Positions 1-8,201 of a stretch of DNA of 13,214 nucleotides are shown piece after piece (within the stretch, counting starts at the first letter, position 1; each line of letters starts with the position of its first letter). The notes under the pieces are model-generated. The model was not told where the DNA came from. It saw nothing but the letters and a program-made list of their open reading frames with translations, and made no database searches. Both the position numbers and the translations under genes were made by a program. Origin of the DNA: Caldifarciminota bacterium (GTDB lineage Bacteria > Hydrothermota > Tepidihabitantia > Tepidihabitantales > Tepidihabitantaceae); the NCBI GenBank assembly GCA_016935295.1, contig JAFGRF010000234.1:1-13214 (forward strand), written 5' to 3'.

Positions 1-1622
1 AGTCCATGGCCGGCTTCAGTTGGAACCCCGATGACTGCGTGATGGGGATGCCATCGGTGTTGAGCACCATGCCCCCGGTGGTCACCCGGGTTCCGTAGAT
101 GTCATAGTTGCCGTTGCGGTAGTCCTGCCATACCACGAGGTATTCAGCTCCGCCGAAGCCGAGGGCAGGATAGCTCTGGCGGCCCACCGCATCCGAGATG
201 GCGATGCCGTCAGGGTCAAGCACCGTGCCGTCGGGACTCACCCGCGCACCGTAGACGTCAGGGTCTTGCGGGTCGTTGCGGTAGTCCTGCCATACCACAA
301 GGTAGTTCGTCCCGTCGAACACAAGGCCGGGGAAGTACTGCCACTCTGCCGCCTGCGAGATGGCAAAGCCCTGCGGGTCGAGCACCGTGCCGTCCGGTGT
401 CACCCGCGCACCGTAGATATCGGTGTCCCCGGAGCGGTCGTCTTCCCAGACCGCAAGGAAAATTGGTGCCGTCAAAGCCAAGCGCAGGAGTGTACTGCCC
501 TCTTGCCGACAGCGAGATGAGCAGACCTGAAGGGTCGAGCACCGTGCCGTCCGGTGTCACGCGCGCACCGTAGATGTCGGGCTCGTTCCGCTTGTACCGG
601 CAGTCCTCCCACAGCACCAGGAAGTCCGTGCCGTCAAAGCCCACGACAGGCGACCACTGCGACCACTGCGCCTGCGGCGCGATGGCGATGGCGGCGCTGT
701 CAAGCAACGTGCCGCCGGGCGACATCCGTCTTCCGTAGATGAAGTAGTAGGCCGGGGCGAGCCCGTGCTCCTCGGACCACGCCACGAGGTAGTTCGTACC
801 GTCAAAGCCGACCGAAGGACGCGCCCCGTGCGACTCGGGCGCGATGGCCTTGCCGGCCGGGTCCAGCACTGTGCCCTCCTGAGTCACCCGCCCTCCATAG
901 ATACCGATCACCGGAGGTGTAACACCGGTGTTGATGTCCTGCCACACGACAAGGTAGTTCGTGCCGTCGAATGCAATGTCGGGAGACACCTGCGCGTACG
1001 CCCGCGTCGAAATCGACTTGCCCGAGGGGTCGAGTACCGTACCGTTCGTCGTGACCCGCGTGCCATAGATATTGGCCTGGTCCTCGCCGTTGCGGTTGTC
1101 CTGCCACGCCACGAGGCAGTTCGTGCCGTCACAGGCGACAACCGGAGTGAACTGGGTTCGAACGGCGTGCGAGATGACAATGCCGGCCGTATCAAGCACC
1201 GCGCCCCCGGTCGTCACCCGCGCGCCATATATGTCGGTGGAATCGAGGCCGGTCCGGTCGTCTTCCCAGACAACGAGGAAGTCGGTGCCGTCGAAGGCGA
1301 CGTCAGGATTCCGCCGGTCGTTGCTCGACCGCGCGATGATGATCCCGGAGGGGTCCAGCACCACTGCCGCGGGCGTCACCCGTGCCCCGAATATATCGAA
1401 GACATGACCGCGGCGGCCGTCGTCCCATACGACAAGGTAGTTCGTACCGTCAAAGGCGATGGCCGGATGCCCCTGCTCGTACGTAGCCTGCGAAATCGTG
1501 AAGCCTGCCGGGTCGAGCACCACACCCGCCGGTGTCACGCGCGCTCCAACGATATCGGGGTAGCCGCCGCCGCGCTGGTCCTCCCAAACGACCAGATAGT
1601 TCGTGCCGTCAAAGGCGATGGC
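1..1622 (-). repeat. Tandem array of about 53-codon protein repeats
   Basis: About ten units of 52-56 codons, each opening with (A/G)FDGTNYLVVW and closing near GxxIS plus a variable stretch ending in Pro. The units differ enough to be an old expansion. Unit 4 carries Cys in place of Phe and Tyr (ACDGTNCLVAW). Unit 6 lacks the usual DxR (SEEH). A half-unit (FLLDTNNALVPAP) precedes the first full unit. Unit 8 contains the frameshift. Confidence 0.85.
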
Positions 1623-1934
1623 GGCGTTGGACTGCGAACCCGGCGCGGGCACCAGTGCGTTGTTGGTGTCGAGCAGGAACTCGGCGCCCGGTAGCATGTC
1701 CTCGCCCACGCCCGGTTCCTCGGGACCTCCGGTTATCGCTTGTGATGGGAGCCCGTGATTCTCCCTGCCCGGGACAACGGACGAGCCGCTCGATCGTGAG
1801 GTGCTGCCCGGGGACATGTCCCGGCAAGTCCGGACCTGCCGGACCACGCCCTGCGGGTCGAATCCGGGCTCAGGCTGGGCTGAGCCAAATGCGTTCAGAA
1901 CGCAGACCATCGAAACCATTATGCACAGTCTCAC
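1..1934 (-). CDS. Secreted FDGTNYLVVW-repeat protein, partial and frameshifted
   Basis: Start is GTG at 1932-1934, chosen because AGGAGG lies 5 nt upstream and a signal-peptide-like stretch (MRLCIMVSMVCVLNAFGSAQ) follows directly. After a low-complexity Ser/Pro/Gly region to about residue 85, repeats of about 53 residues run to the window edge. Their pattern is FDGTNYLVVWxDxR, then DIYGARV, G-TVLDP-G and IS. Ten full repeats are visible. Near residue 490 (bases 459-462) the frame breaks: the nominal frame ends at 258 in a nonsense tail. Removing one base of the AAAA run gives FLAVWEDDRSGDTDIYGARV, and the repeats then continue without a stop to base 2. The protein is probably exported. The fold may be beta-propeller-like, but that is inference and I can name no function. 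The break may be a sequencing error or a real mutation. Confidence 0.8.
459..462 (-). other. Frameshift in an A4 run inside repeat unit 8
   Basis: On the coding strand the sequence reads GGC ACC AAT TTT CCT TGC. Deleting one T gives AAT TTC CTT GCG GTC TGG GAA GAC GAC, the repeat consensus. Upstream and downstream frames are each open and repeat-like, so a single +1 insertion explains the break. Confidence 0.85.
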
Positions 1935-1939
1935 CGGAA

Positions 1940-1945
1940 CCTCCT
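1940..1945 (-). promoter_or_regulatory. Shine-Dalgarno AGGAGG for the repeat protein
   Basis: AGGAGG on the minus strand, 5 nt from the GTG at 1932-1934. It decides for the GTG over the in-frame ATG five codons later. Confidence 0.75.
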
Positions 1946-2421
1946 ATCCTGCAAGGATGCTGCTTGCGTCAGACTGCGGTCCGCACTTGTTGCGACGAGG
2001 AGAATCGGCAAAGGAAACGCGCACAACAGCACCTTCGGGCTCACTGCCCGGTTGTAGGAACTGGAAAGCAGGCGTTCCCGAACACTGACAACAACAGCTT
2101 CCATACGTCCTCCGGCGTATCTCCGGAATCCACGGAAAGCAGCGTCGTAGAGAGGATGCGGCACGCGCCGTTCCCCGGCGGCGCTAACAGGCATATTATC
2201 TCTTCTGCCCGCTCAATGTCAAGAGACAGCGCCGAGAGCAATTGTGAGCATTCTACCGGGTCTAACGTCTTGTCAGGAAGCAACTTAGCTCGCCCCCCCC
2301 CCTGAGGCGCACGGTACGGTTGACACGCACCACAGGCAAGGTGAACGAGGTGCCTGTCTCTGAGCACGAGGCATGGTCCTGTTTCTGGCGCTCGCCTGCT
2401 CTATTCGGCAGCGGCCGGGCT
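1946..2421. other. Intergenic region with a promoter and a C10 tract
   Basis: Between the repeat-protein gene and the downstream end of the TMTC-like gene. It holds the promoter at 2195-2222 and a run of ten C at 2293-2302. A minus-strand reading of 87 codons (2194 to 1931) ends in GTGA over the next start codon, but its ATG abuts or overlaps the -10 box, so I do not call it a gene. No RNA gene or clear terminator is seen. Confidence 0.6.
2195..2222 (-). promoter_or_regulatory. Sigma70-type promoter TTGACA-16-GATAAT
   Basis: Perfect -35 TTGACA (complement of 2217-2222), 16-bp spacer and -10 GATAAT (complement of 2195-2200). An overlapping TAATAT gives spacing 18. It points at the repeat-protein gene and would give a leader of roughly 250 nt before its Shine-Dalgarno. 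Confidence 0.6.
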
Positions 2422-4227
2422 TCAGCGCAGGCCCTGCGCAGACAGGACGCGAAGCCGCTCGGCCGCGCCCGGGAAGCGCGGGTCCTGGTTCAGCACCTGC
2501 CGAAAGACGACCCTGGCCTCCTCCGTCCTGCCCAGAGCCTGCAGCGCCACGCCCAGACTGAACCGTGCTGTCACGTCGCCGGGCCTTGCCTGTAACGCCC
2601 GGCCGAGCTCGACGAGGGCCGAATCCGGCCTGTCTCTGAGCACGAGCACCTGTCCCAGGTTGCTGCGCGCCATCACCAGGTCCGGCTGCAGCTTGAGCGC
2701 GGCTCGGTACGCGGCCTCGGCCCCGGCCAGGTCTCCGGACTTGAGCAGAGTCACGCCCAGGCTGTTGTGGGCCAACGCAGAATTCGGGTCAAGGGCCAAA
2801 GTCCGGCGGTAGGCTTCGGCAGCGCCGGCCAGGTCGTTCTGCTGTATCAGCACGTCGCCCAGGTTACCCCAGGCAGCAGTATCGGATGGCGCAAGCTCCA
2901 GGCATCGACGCAGTTCCCTGGCCGCGCCCTGCCAGTCACCGGCGACCTGCAGATCATGGGCGAGTTCAAACCTGGCCGTCACGTCATTCGGGAACTGCGC
3001 GACCATGGCTTTGCTCAGGCTCAGCTGGCTCCGCCATACCGGCATGGAAGAAGCTGCGAACCACCCCATCGCGCCGGAGTAGAGCAGCGCGAGCACGGCC
3101 AGGGCCTTTCGCCAGCGCCGGACCGACACTGCGAAGGCGGCGATTGCCAGCACGGTCCCGACGGTCGGCAGATAGAGCATGCGCTGCGAAAGGAATGACC
3201 GGCCGGGCGGGAGCAGGTCGCAGGCCGGCAGGATGGTCAGGAGAAACCACAGGCTGCCGATTCCGACCGGAGTGCTGCGATACCGTACCGCAGCCCAGAC
3301 CGCTGCGGCCAGCGCGACCGCAGCGACGATGGTCGGCCAGCCGAACGCGCCCAGCGCCACCGGGTCGAGGAAGAAGACGCCGCGGTCGAACGGGAATAGT
3401 GACATGAATGCGTATCGGCCGAACGAGTTGACCGCGAGCATGAAGCGAAGCCCGGGGCCGGCTTCGCCCCAGCCGGGCGCAGGACCCGTGAGTACCGCGG
3501 CCCGTGCGACCAGATATGCGACCACTATTGCCCCCATCGTGCCGACCAACAGCCACGCGCGCCCGCGCTGGGCGGGCCTGCGCAATTCCGGCAGCAGTAC
3601 AAACACGGCCAGCGCCGGAAACAGGAGGGCAGTTTCCTTGCACAGCAGGGCGGCTGCAAACGGCACCAGGGTCAGGCCGAGCTGCATGCCCGTGGGTCGG
3701 CGCCGGAAGCGAAGCAGCGCGAGGAAGGCAAGCAGGAAGAAGAGCGCCATCATCAGGTCGGTACGGCCGGACACGAAGGCCACGGATTCCACGTGCGCCG
3801 AGTGCAGGACAAATGCCAACCCGCCGAGCAACGCCGGCCAGAAAGAGGCCAGCATCCCAACCAGCACCAGCACCACCAGCACCCCGACCGCGCAGTTGAG
3901 CAGCACGTTTGTCAGGTGGAAACCGAACGGCCGCATGCTCCACAGCCTCAGGTCCAGCCAGAAGCTCGATATCACCAATGGCCGATAGTAGGCGTGTGGC
4001 GAGAGCCCCTGGGTCGAGCGCCAATGCGTGTAGCTCTGGCCGAAGAACCCGAAAGGCGTCGAGGCCTGCAAGTCCTGGTTCTGGACAATCAAGGTCATGT
4101 CGTCGGAGACAAAGCCGTAGTTCAACGTCGGCAGGTACAGGAGTCCCGCCAGCGCCACGATGCCGGCGGCCAGTAGCACCAGCCGCGGCTCCGGCCTGCC
4201 GCTCTTCACGGTTCGCTTCGGCGCCAT
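2422..4227 (-). CDS. GT-C-like (TMTC-type) multipass membrane protein with C-terminal TPRs
   Basis: 601 residues. Residues 15-385 are largely hydrophobic with perhaps 10-12 membrane segments and carry marks of the TMTC/PMT-like GT-C family. These are an acidic pair in the first luminal loop (SDD, 41-43), YYRPL (80-84), the block HSAHVESVAFVSGRTDLM (142-159) and KE (197-198). Residues from about 395 form four to five tetratricopeptide repeats (WGNLGDVLIQQNDLAGAAEAYRR and similar). Family knowledge: GT-C enzymes move sugars from lipid carriers at the outer membrane face, with TPRs as docking surface. The actual substrate is unknown. The ATG at 4225-4227 lies 9 nt from a -10-like box with no Shine-Dalgarno. 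Alone on its strand, no operon partner. Confidence 0.8.
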   Translation of the reverse strand: MAPKRTVKSGRPEPRLVLLAAGIVALAGLLYLPTLNYGFVSDDMTLIVQNQDLQASTPFGFFGQSYTHWRSTQGLSPHAYYRPLVISSFWLDLRLWSMRPFGFHLTNVLLNCAVGVLVVLVLVGMLASFWPALLGGLAFVLHSAHVESVAFVSGRTDLMMALFFLLAFLALLRFRRRPTGMQLGLTLVPFAAALLCKETALLFPALAVFVLLPELRRPAQRGRAWLLVGTMGAIVVAYLVARAAVLTGPAPGWGEAGPGLRFMLAVNSFGRYAFMSLFPFDRGVFFLDPVALGAFGWPTIVAAVALAAAVWAAVRYRSTPVGIGSLWFLLTILPACDLLPPGRSFLSQRMLYLPTVGTVLAIAAFAVSVRRWRKALAVLALLYSGAMGWFAASSMPVWRSQLSLSKAMVAQFPNDVTARFELAHDLQVAGDWQGAARELRRCLELAPSDTAAWGNLGDVLIQQNDLAGAAEAYRRTLALDPNSALAHNSLGVTLLKSGDLAGAEAAYRAALKLQPDLVMARSNLGQVLVLRDRPDSALVELGRALQARPGDVTARFSLGVALQALGRTEEARVVFRQVLNQDPRFPGAAERLRVLSAQGLR

Positions 4228-4236
4228 CGCTTCTAC

Positions 4237-4264
4237 ATCATCCCGAGCACCGCGCCCGTGTCAA
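4237..4264 (-). promoter_or_regulatory. Promoter TTGACA-16-GATGAT, nearly leaderless
   Basis: -35 TTGACA is the complement of 4259-4264 and -10 GATGAT the complement of 4237-4242, with a 16-bp spacer. The -10 ends 9 nt before the ATG of the TMTC-like gene, so transcription should start at or within a few bases of the start codon. Confidence 0.5.
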
Positions 4265-4295
4265 GCGGTCTCGACCACCCCAAGCGGACACCAGA

Positions 4296-4373
4296 GCCAC
4301 GAAAGCACGAAGGACACGAAGCGGATTGGCGCAGAATGCACGAAGTCCGTTTCAGCCCGTTTTCGTGTCTTCG
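4296..4373. repeat. CACGAA-word repeat with inverted arms
   Basis: The run has five copies of CACGAA or a close variant, the first four within about 50 bp. CGAAGGACACGAA (4308-4320) faces TTCGTGTCTTCG (4362-4373), an inverted pair with one base looped out. It lies in the divergent gap between the TMTC-like and DUF58 genes. It may be a decayed mobile or regulatory hairpin; no function is evident. Confidence 0.5.
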
Positions 4374-4440
4374 CGCAGACTACTTCGGATTCAGGGTCTT
4401 TGCCGGCGATTGCGCAAGGGACGTCCAGCAGGTAGACTAG

Positions 4441-5340
4441 ATGCCCGTGCCTGATACTACTCGTTTCCTCAAACCGGAAGTCGTCGCCAAGCTGAAGGGC
4501 ATCGACCTGAAAGCTCGGCTCGTGGTCGAAGGCTTCCTCGCCGGGCTCCATCGTTCGCCTTACAAGGGCTTCTCGGTCGAGTTCACCGAACACCGCCCGT
4601 ACATGCCGGGCGACGAGCCGAAGCGGATTGACTGGAAGGTCTACGCCAAGACTGACCGCTTTGTTGTCCGTGAGTACGAGGAGGAAACCAACCTGCGTGC
4701 GTACCTCGTACTCGACGCATCCGGCTCCATGGCCTATTCCACCGGCGAGGTCTCGAAGCTCGAGTACGCAGGCATGCTGGCCGCGAGCCTCGCCTACCTG
4801 CTCCTGCACCAGCGGGACTCAGCCGGGCTCATCACCTTCACGGACAAGATAGACGCCTACGTACCGCCGCGCAGCACCCCGGCCCATCTGAATGCACTGC
4901 TGCGCCAACTCGCGGCCGCCAGGTCGGGCGGCGACACGAACATCGCCGGCACTTTCCACCAACTGGCCGAAAGGGTGAAGCGCCGCGGCCTCGTCATCAT
5001 CATGTCCGACCTGTGGGACGACCCCAAAGCCGTGTTGACCGCGCTCCGTCACTTCCGGCACAAGAAACACGAGGTGCTGGTCTTCCACATCCAGGACCCG
5101 AACGAGCGCGAATTCGCGTTCCGCAACCCGGTTGTGCTCAAGGACATGGAAACAGGCAGAGAGATGACGGTGGACCCGCGCGTGTTGCGCGAGCAGTATC
5201 AGAAGGACTTCGACGGCTTCTTTGCGACGTTCGAGCGCGGCTGCCGCGAGGCCGCTATTGACTACCACCGGGTCACGACCGATACACCTTTCGACCGGGC
5301 GCTGTTCTCGTACCTCGAACGCCGGAGCAAGATGCGGTGA
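4441..5340 (+). CDS. DUF58 family protein with vWA-type MIDAS
   Basis: 299 residues, soluble, typical DUF58 length. The hallmark block YMPGDEPKRIDWKVYAKTD (54-72) is followed by VREYEEE and by the metal-site motif DASGSM (92-97) of a von Willebrand A-like fold. TNIAGTF and SDLWDD supply later parts of the same fold. DUF58 proteins usually accompany MoxR AAA+ ATPases and BatA/BatB-type membrane proteins in complexes linked to envelope stress or protein maturation. Here a BatA-type gene follows on the same strand, but no moxR is in the window; the upstream neighbour is divergent. ATG at 4441 is preceded only by a weak AGG. The product acts in the cytosol, probably at the membrane with its neighbour (inference). 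Confidence 0.88.
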   Translation: MPVPDTTRFLKPEVVAKLKGIDLKARLVVEGFLAGLHRSPYKGFSVEFTEHRPYMPGDEPKRIDWKVYAKTDRFVVREYEEETNLRAYLVLDASGSMAYSTGEVSKLEYAGMLAASLAYLLLHQRDSAGLITFTDKIDAYVPPRSTPAHLNALLRQLAAARSGGDTNIAGTFHQLAERVKRRGLVIIMSDLWDDPKAVLTALRHFRHKKHEVLVFHIQDPNEREFAFRNPVVLKDMETGREMTVDPRVLREQYQKDFDGFFATFERGCREAAIDYHRVTTDTPFDRALFSYLERRSKMR

Positions 5341-5527
5341 GTAGAAACTCGAAACACGAAACTCGAATGACGATTGAAGCCCGAATGACCCAAGCTCGAA
5401 TCTCTGACCGCGACTCGGCGCTCGGAGTTTCGTCATTCGTGCCTTGCGCATTGATTCGTCATTGGCCTCAGCGGCCCCTGTCGGACAGTGCGTCCTTCGT
5501 CATTCGGACTTCAGCCCTGGTGCGCTA
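5341..5527. repeat. Intergenic word-repeat with fold-back arms
   Basis: The 187 bp between the DUF58 and BatA-type genes are built from recurring words. ACTCGAA-type copies sit at 5347-5370. CGAATGACGA at 5364-5373 is the exact complement of TCGTCATTCG at 5430-5439 and again at 5497-5506, so the region can fold back. The 12-mer CTCGAATGACGA recurs at 7939-7950. An in-frame extension of the downstream gene crosses this region but reads as this text, not as protein. Confidence 0.6.
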
Positions 5528-7450
5528 GTGGGCTTTCTCGCGCCGTCGCTTCTCCCCCTCGCCGCTCTCGCCGCCATTCCTGTTGTCATTCACATCCTGA
5601 GCCGGCTGCGGCTTAAGCGGGCCGAGTTCCCGTCGTTGCTCCTGCTTACAACCGTCAAGCGCGAGCGGTTCTCATGGCTCCGACTCAAAGAACTGCTGCT
5701 GCTCGTGTTCCGCACGCTCGCGCTGCTCGCGCTGTTGCTGGCTCTTGCCCGACCCTACGTGCGCCATCGCCTGCCCGGGCTTGGACGGACAAACGACCTG
5801 GTTGTGATACTGGATGACTCCTACAGCATGGGGCGGGCGTCGCAATGGCAGAGAGCTCTCGCGGTATCCAGGGGCCTGCTCAGCTCACTGGGCCCGGGCC
5901 GCCGGGCTGCCCTGCTCGTTGCGAGTCAGGCCGGTCTGTTCAACTCCTCCCTCCTCTCTCCTCCCTCGTCCTTTCTTCCCTTGCTCGACTCTCTCAGACC
6001 TTCATGTACCGAAGCGGTACTGGAGCCCGCGCTGAGACGTGCGATGGAGCTCGCGGAACCTGCACACGCCGACATCGCGGTGGTGACAGACCTGCAGGTG
6101 AAGGCGGTTCCCTCAGACTGGCGGCCGCCAACCGACGTACCGGTCACGCTCGTCTCAGTCTCTGGACCCAACGCCAACAACGCAGGCGTGACACGGGTCT
6201 ACACCGAAGACCGGTTCCCGGTCGCAGGCCAAGCTACGCGCATCAAGGCCGACTTCGCGAACTACGGACCCCATCTGGCAACGCGAACGGCAATCCTGAC
6301 CCTCGATGACCGGCGGGAAGAACAGGCTGTGACCATCAAGCCGCATGCCTCGGCCACGGTGACCTTTGAGGCGGTTTCGGCAGACTCCGGCTATCATGTC
6401 GCTGAAGTGGAACTACGCACCGATTCGCTGGAAGCGGACAACACGCGCTGGCTCGCGTTCCGCCAGCCGCGGCGCATTCCGGTGCTGGTCGTCGAATCGC
6501 CGGCAGTCCCGGCCACGTATCTTGCCGACGCCCTGGGCGCAGACTCCTCATCGGTCTTCAGCCTGACCAGGATAGCCGCACCAGAATTCGGCCGCTATGA
6601 CCCACGCCGGTTCTCCACCGTTGTCGTCACTGATGCTGCCGCGCTGAGCCGTCCGGACTGGACCCGCCTCGGGTTCTTCCTGCAGTCGGGCGGTTCGGCC
6701 CTGGTCATGTTCGGGAATCCGCCGTCCGATTCTCTGCTCCTCGCGGGCCGCATCCGGTTTCTGGGTTCTGCCCGGCCGTCGGGATTCGTCTCGGTTGCAT
6801 CGGCGGACACAACCCATCCGGTTCTGGACATCCTCAAACCGGCCGACTTGTCGGTGGCCCGCTTCTTCGCTCATGCCCGGCTCGAACGGGCCGGAGGACG
6901 GGTTCTCGCCCGGCTGTCAGACGGCGAACCGCTGATAGTCGCCGCGGACGACGGCCGGCTCGTTACCTGGGCATTCACCGTCCTGCCCGAGTTCACCGAC
7001 CTCGTCTTCAAGGCCGCGTTCGTACCGCTGCTCCATCGAACCCTGCTCTACCTTGCCGGCGGAGGCCTCGTTGCTGACTACCTGGTCGGAGACACCATCC
7101 GCGCGCCGGTCGTGGGTGCCGGCCCTGTCGCGATATCGACGCCGGACGGCCGCGTTGTCATGGAGCCGGAGATGGAAGCAGGTCGCCCGGAGGTCGCAGT
7201 CGCCCGGACCGGACTTCCCGGCATCTACCGTGTCGACGAACGACCGTATGCAGTGAACGTCTTCGCCGCCGAAGGCGACCTGACTCAAGTTCCAACCGGG
7301 AAACTGGAGAAGCTGGGCTACCGGGTCTGGTCCGCCTCGGACAGCCGCCAGTCGCCAATCGCCAATCGCCAGTCCTCTGACCTGTCTCCGGTTCTGCTCT
7401 GGATCGCTGCCCTGGCCTTCGCCGCGGAACTGCTGCTGCTCGCGCTGTAG
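5528..7450 (+). CDS. BatA-like membrane protein with vWA domain
   Basis: 640 residues from GTG 5528, chosen because MGFLAPSLLPLAALAAIPVV is the usual first line of the BatA N-terminal family; earlier in-frame codons lie in a word-repeat. No Shine-Dalgarno is visible. Order: TM 1 (about 5-25), a basic stretch (LSRLRLKRAEFP), TM 2 (about 54-75), a vWA-like domain with MIDAS DDSYS (96-100), beta-rich middle regions, a segment resembling a class I amidotransferase-like fold (DPRRFSTVVVTDAAALSR), and a last TM (about 618-640) at the extreme C-terminus. It is likely partner of the DUF58 protein 187 bp upstream. A 7-bp x4 repeat (7346-7374) lies in the linker before the last TM, and a 39-nt pyrimidine tract (5944-5982) lies in the vWA part. 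Confidence 0.83.
   Translation: MGFLAPSLLPLAALAAIPVVIHILSRLRLKRAEFPSLLLLTTVKRERFSWLRLKELLLLVFRTLALLALLLALARPYVRHRLPGLGRTNDLVVILDDSYSMGRASQWQRALAVSRGLLSSLGPGRRAALLVASQAGLFNSSLLSPPSSFLPLLDSLRPSCTEAVLEPALRRAMELAEPAHADIAVVTDLQVKAVPSDWRPPTDVPVTLVSVSGPNANNAGVTRVYTEDRFPVAGQATRIKADFANYGPHLATRTAILTLDDRREEQAVTIKPHASATVTFEAVSADSGYHVAEVELRTDSLEADNTRWLAFRQPRRIPVLVVESPAVPATYLADALGADSSSVFSLTRIAAPEFGRYDPRRFSTVVVTDAAALSRPDWTRLGFFLQSGGSALVMFGNPPSDSLLLAGRIRFLGSARPSGFVSVASADTTHPVLDILKPADLSVARFFAHARLERAGGRVLARLSDGEPLIVAADDGRLVTWAFTVLPEFTDLVFKAAFVPLLHRTLLYLAGGGLVADYLVGDTIRAPVVGAGPVAISTPDGRVVMEPEMEAGRPEVAVARTGLPGIYRVDERPYAVNVFAAEGDLTQVPTGKLEKLGYRVWSASDSRQSPIANRQSSDLSPVLLWIAALAFAAELLLLAL
7346..7374 (+). repeat. Four tandem 7-bp units (CGCCART) inside a CDS
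   Basis: CGCCAGT, CGCCAAT, CGCCAAT, CGCCAGT at 7346-7373, plus one further C. It encodes the linker SRQSPIANRQSS just before the final membrane segment. Since 7 is not a multiple of 3, gain or loss of one unit would remove that segment. Confidence 0.8.
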
Positions 7451-7489
7451 GGGAAGCTGACAGGTCTGCCCGCTAGCTGCTAACTTGTT

Positions 7490-7861
7490 TTACAGCAGGA
7501 CGCCGGTCCGAAGGTAGTTGACGTAGCGCTGGAAGATTGTCTCATCCTCCAGCAGCGATACGCGAGCGATAATCACGACCGGGCCTTCGGCGGTAACCTT
7601 CATGCCGTAGGCAGTGCGCCCCGGCTCGCGCACCGTGAACCCGGCGTCGTACACCTCCTCAGCCTTCTGGTATCCGCGGCCGGTCACCTGCTCCAGGAAC
7701 CACGCGAGGTTGTCAGCCACCACGGCCAGCGCCTGGTCTGGAAGGATCATTTCCCGGAAGGGAACCCTGATGACCTCGCCGCCGGTCGCCCGCGCGTCTA
7801 CGACCTCGGCCCGGTCCGAGTCGACGAACTTGCTTACCAAGCTGAGTGACGATGGGTCCAT
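7490..7861 (-). CDS. Small protein of unknown function, 123 residues
   Basis: Not recognised. The reading opens at a TTG at 7897, but ATG 7859-7861 (MDPSSLSLVSKFVDSDRAEV) is preferred because a promoter ends 8 nt upstream and the TTG lies within its -35 box. The protein is soluble, without signal peptide or TM. It has an acidic and hydrophobic middle (LPDQALAVVADNLAWFLEQV) and a beta-like stretch (GPVVIIARVSLLEDETIF) near the C-terminus. The outline (short alpha/beta, VV-x-ARV strand, C-terminal helix) vaguely recalls small secretion-chaperone or YbjN-like folds, which is a guess. It converges on the BatA-type gene with a 39-bp gap and sits apart from the M20 gene by 340 bp of word-repeat. 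Confidence 0.7.
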   Translation of the reverse strand: MDPSSLSLVSKFVDSDRAEVVDARATGGEVIRVPFREMILPDQALAVVADNLAWFLEQVTGRGYQKAEEVYDAGFTVREPGRTAYGMKVTAEGPVVIIARVSLLEDETIFQRYVNYLRTGVLL

Positions 7862-7869
7862 GTGCTGAG

Positions 7870-7897
7870 AATCTAGCGGGAGGGGCCGCAGAGTCAA
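7870..7897 (-). promoter_or_regulatory. Promoter TTGACT-16-TAGATT, leaderless type
   Basis: -35 TTGACT is the complement of 7892-7897 and -10 TAGATT the complement of 7870-7875, with a 16-bp spacer. The -10 ends 8 nt before ATG 7861, and there is no Shine-Dalgarno between. Confidence 0.45.
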
Positions 7898-8201
7898 GAG
7901 ACGGCAGCATCGCAGGGACAGAAGTCCGAAGCAGGAAGCTCGAATGACGACTCAAGTCCGAACCCCCAATTCGTGCTTGCCCGTATTCGAGCTTGATTCG
8001 GATTCCGAGCTTCGTCTCAGCGTCCTTGATGTCTGGCTTCTGACAGTGCGGCTGTCCTGCGCTTTGTGTTTTTGTGTCTTGGTGGTGAGAATTCGCCTCC
8101 GGCGGTCTGCCTTATACCTTCACCCTTCTGACTCGGGTCCATACTCGGTTTTGTTTGGCCTTTGCCTTCCGACTTGCCCTCTTCTTCCGGACTTCTGACA
8201 T
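7898..8201. repeat. Intergenic word-repeat region
   Basis: 304 bp without a gene. It holds recurrent words: AAGTCCGAA twice (7922 and 7954), CTCGAATGACGA (7939-7950, identical to 5362-5373), ATTCGAGCTT/ATTCCGAGCTT, and many CTTCTGAC / CTTCCGAC variants toward 8200. The plus-strand open reading 7944-8198 is a by-product of this T-rich text. No promoter or RNA gene is seen. Confidence 0.6.

Noticed and set aside
765..1694. Long plus-strand open reading opposite the repeat protein
   Set aside because: It mirrors the tandem repeat on the other strand and has basic, repetitive composition; a shadow of the real frame.
4410..4438. TTGCGC-17-TAGACT promoter for the DUF58 gene
   Set aside because: Weak -35, and the -10 ends 2 nt from the ATG, which would place the start of transcription inside the gene.
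5444..5527. N-terminal extension of the BatA-like gene
   Set aside because: The added residues translate intergenic repeat words; the family's usual start matches GTG 5528.
7944..8198. 84-codon plus-strand open reading
   Set aside because: It lies wholly in word-repeat text with odd Cys/Leu composition and has no ribosome site; not protein-like.
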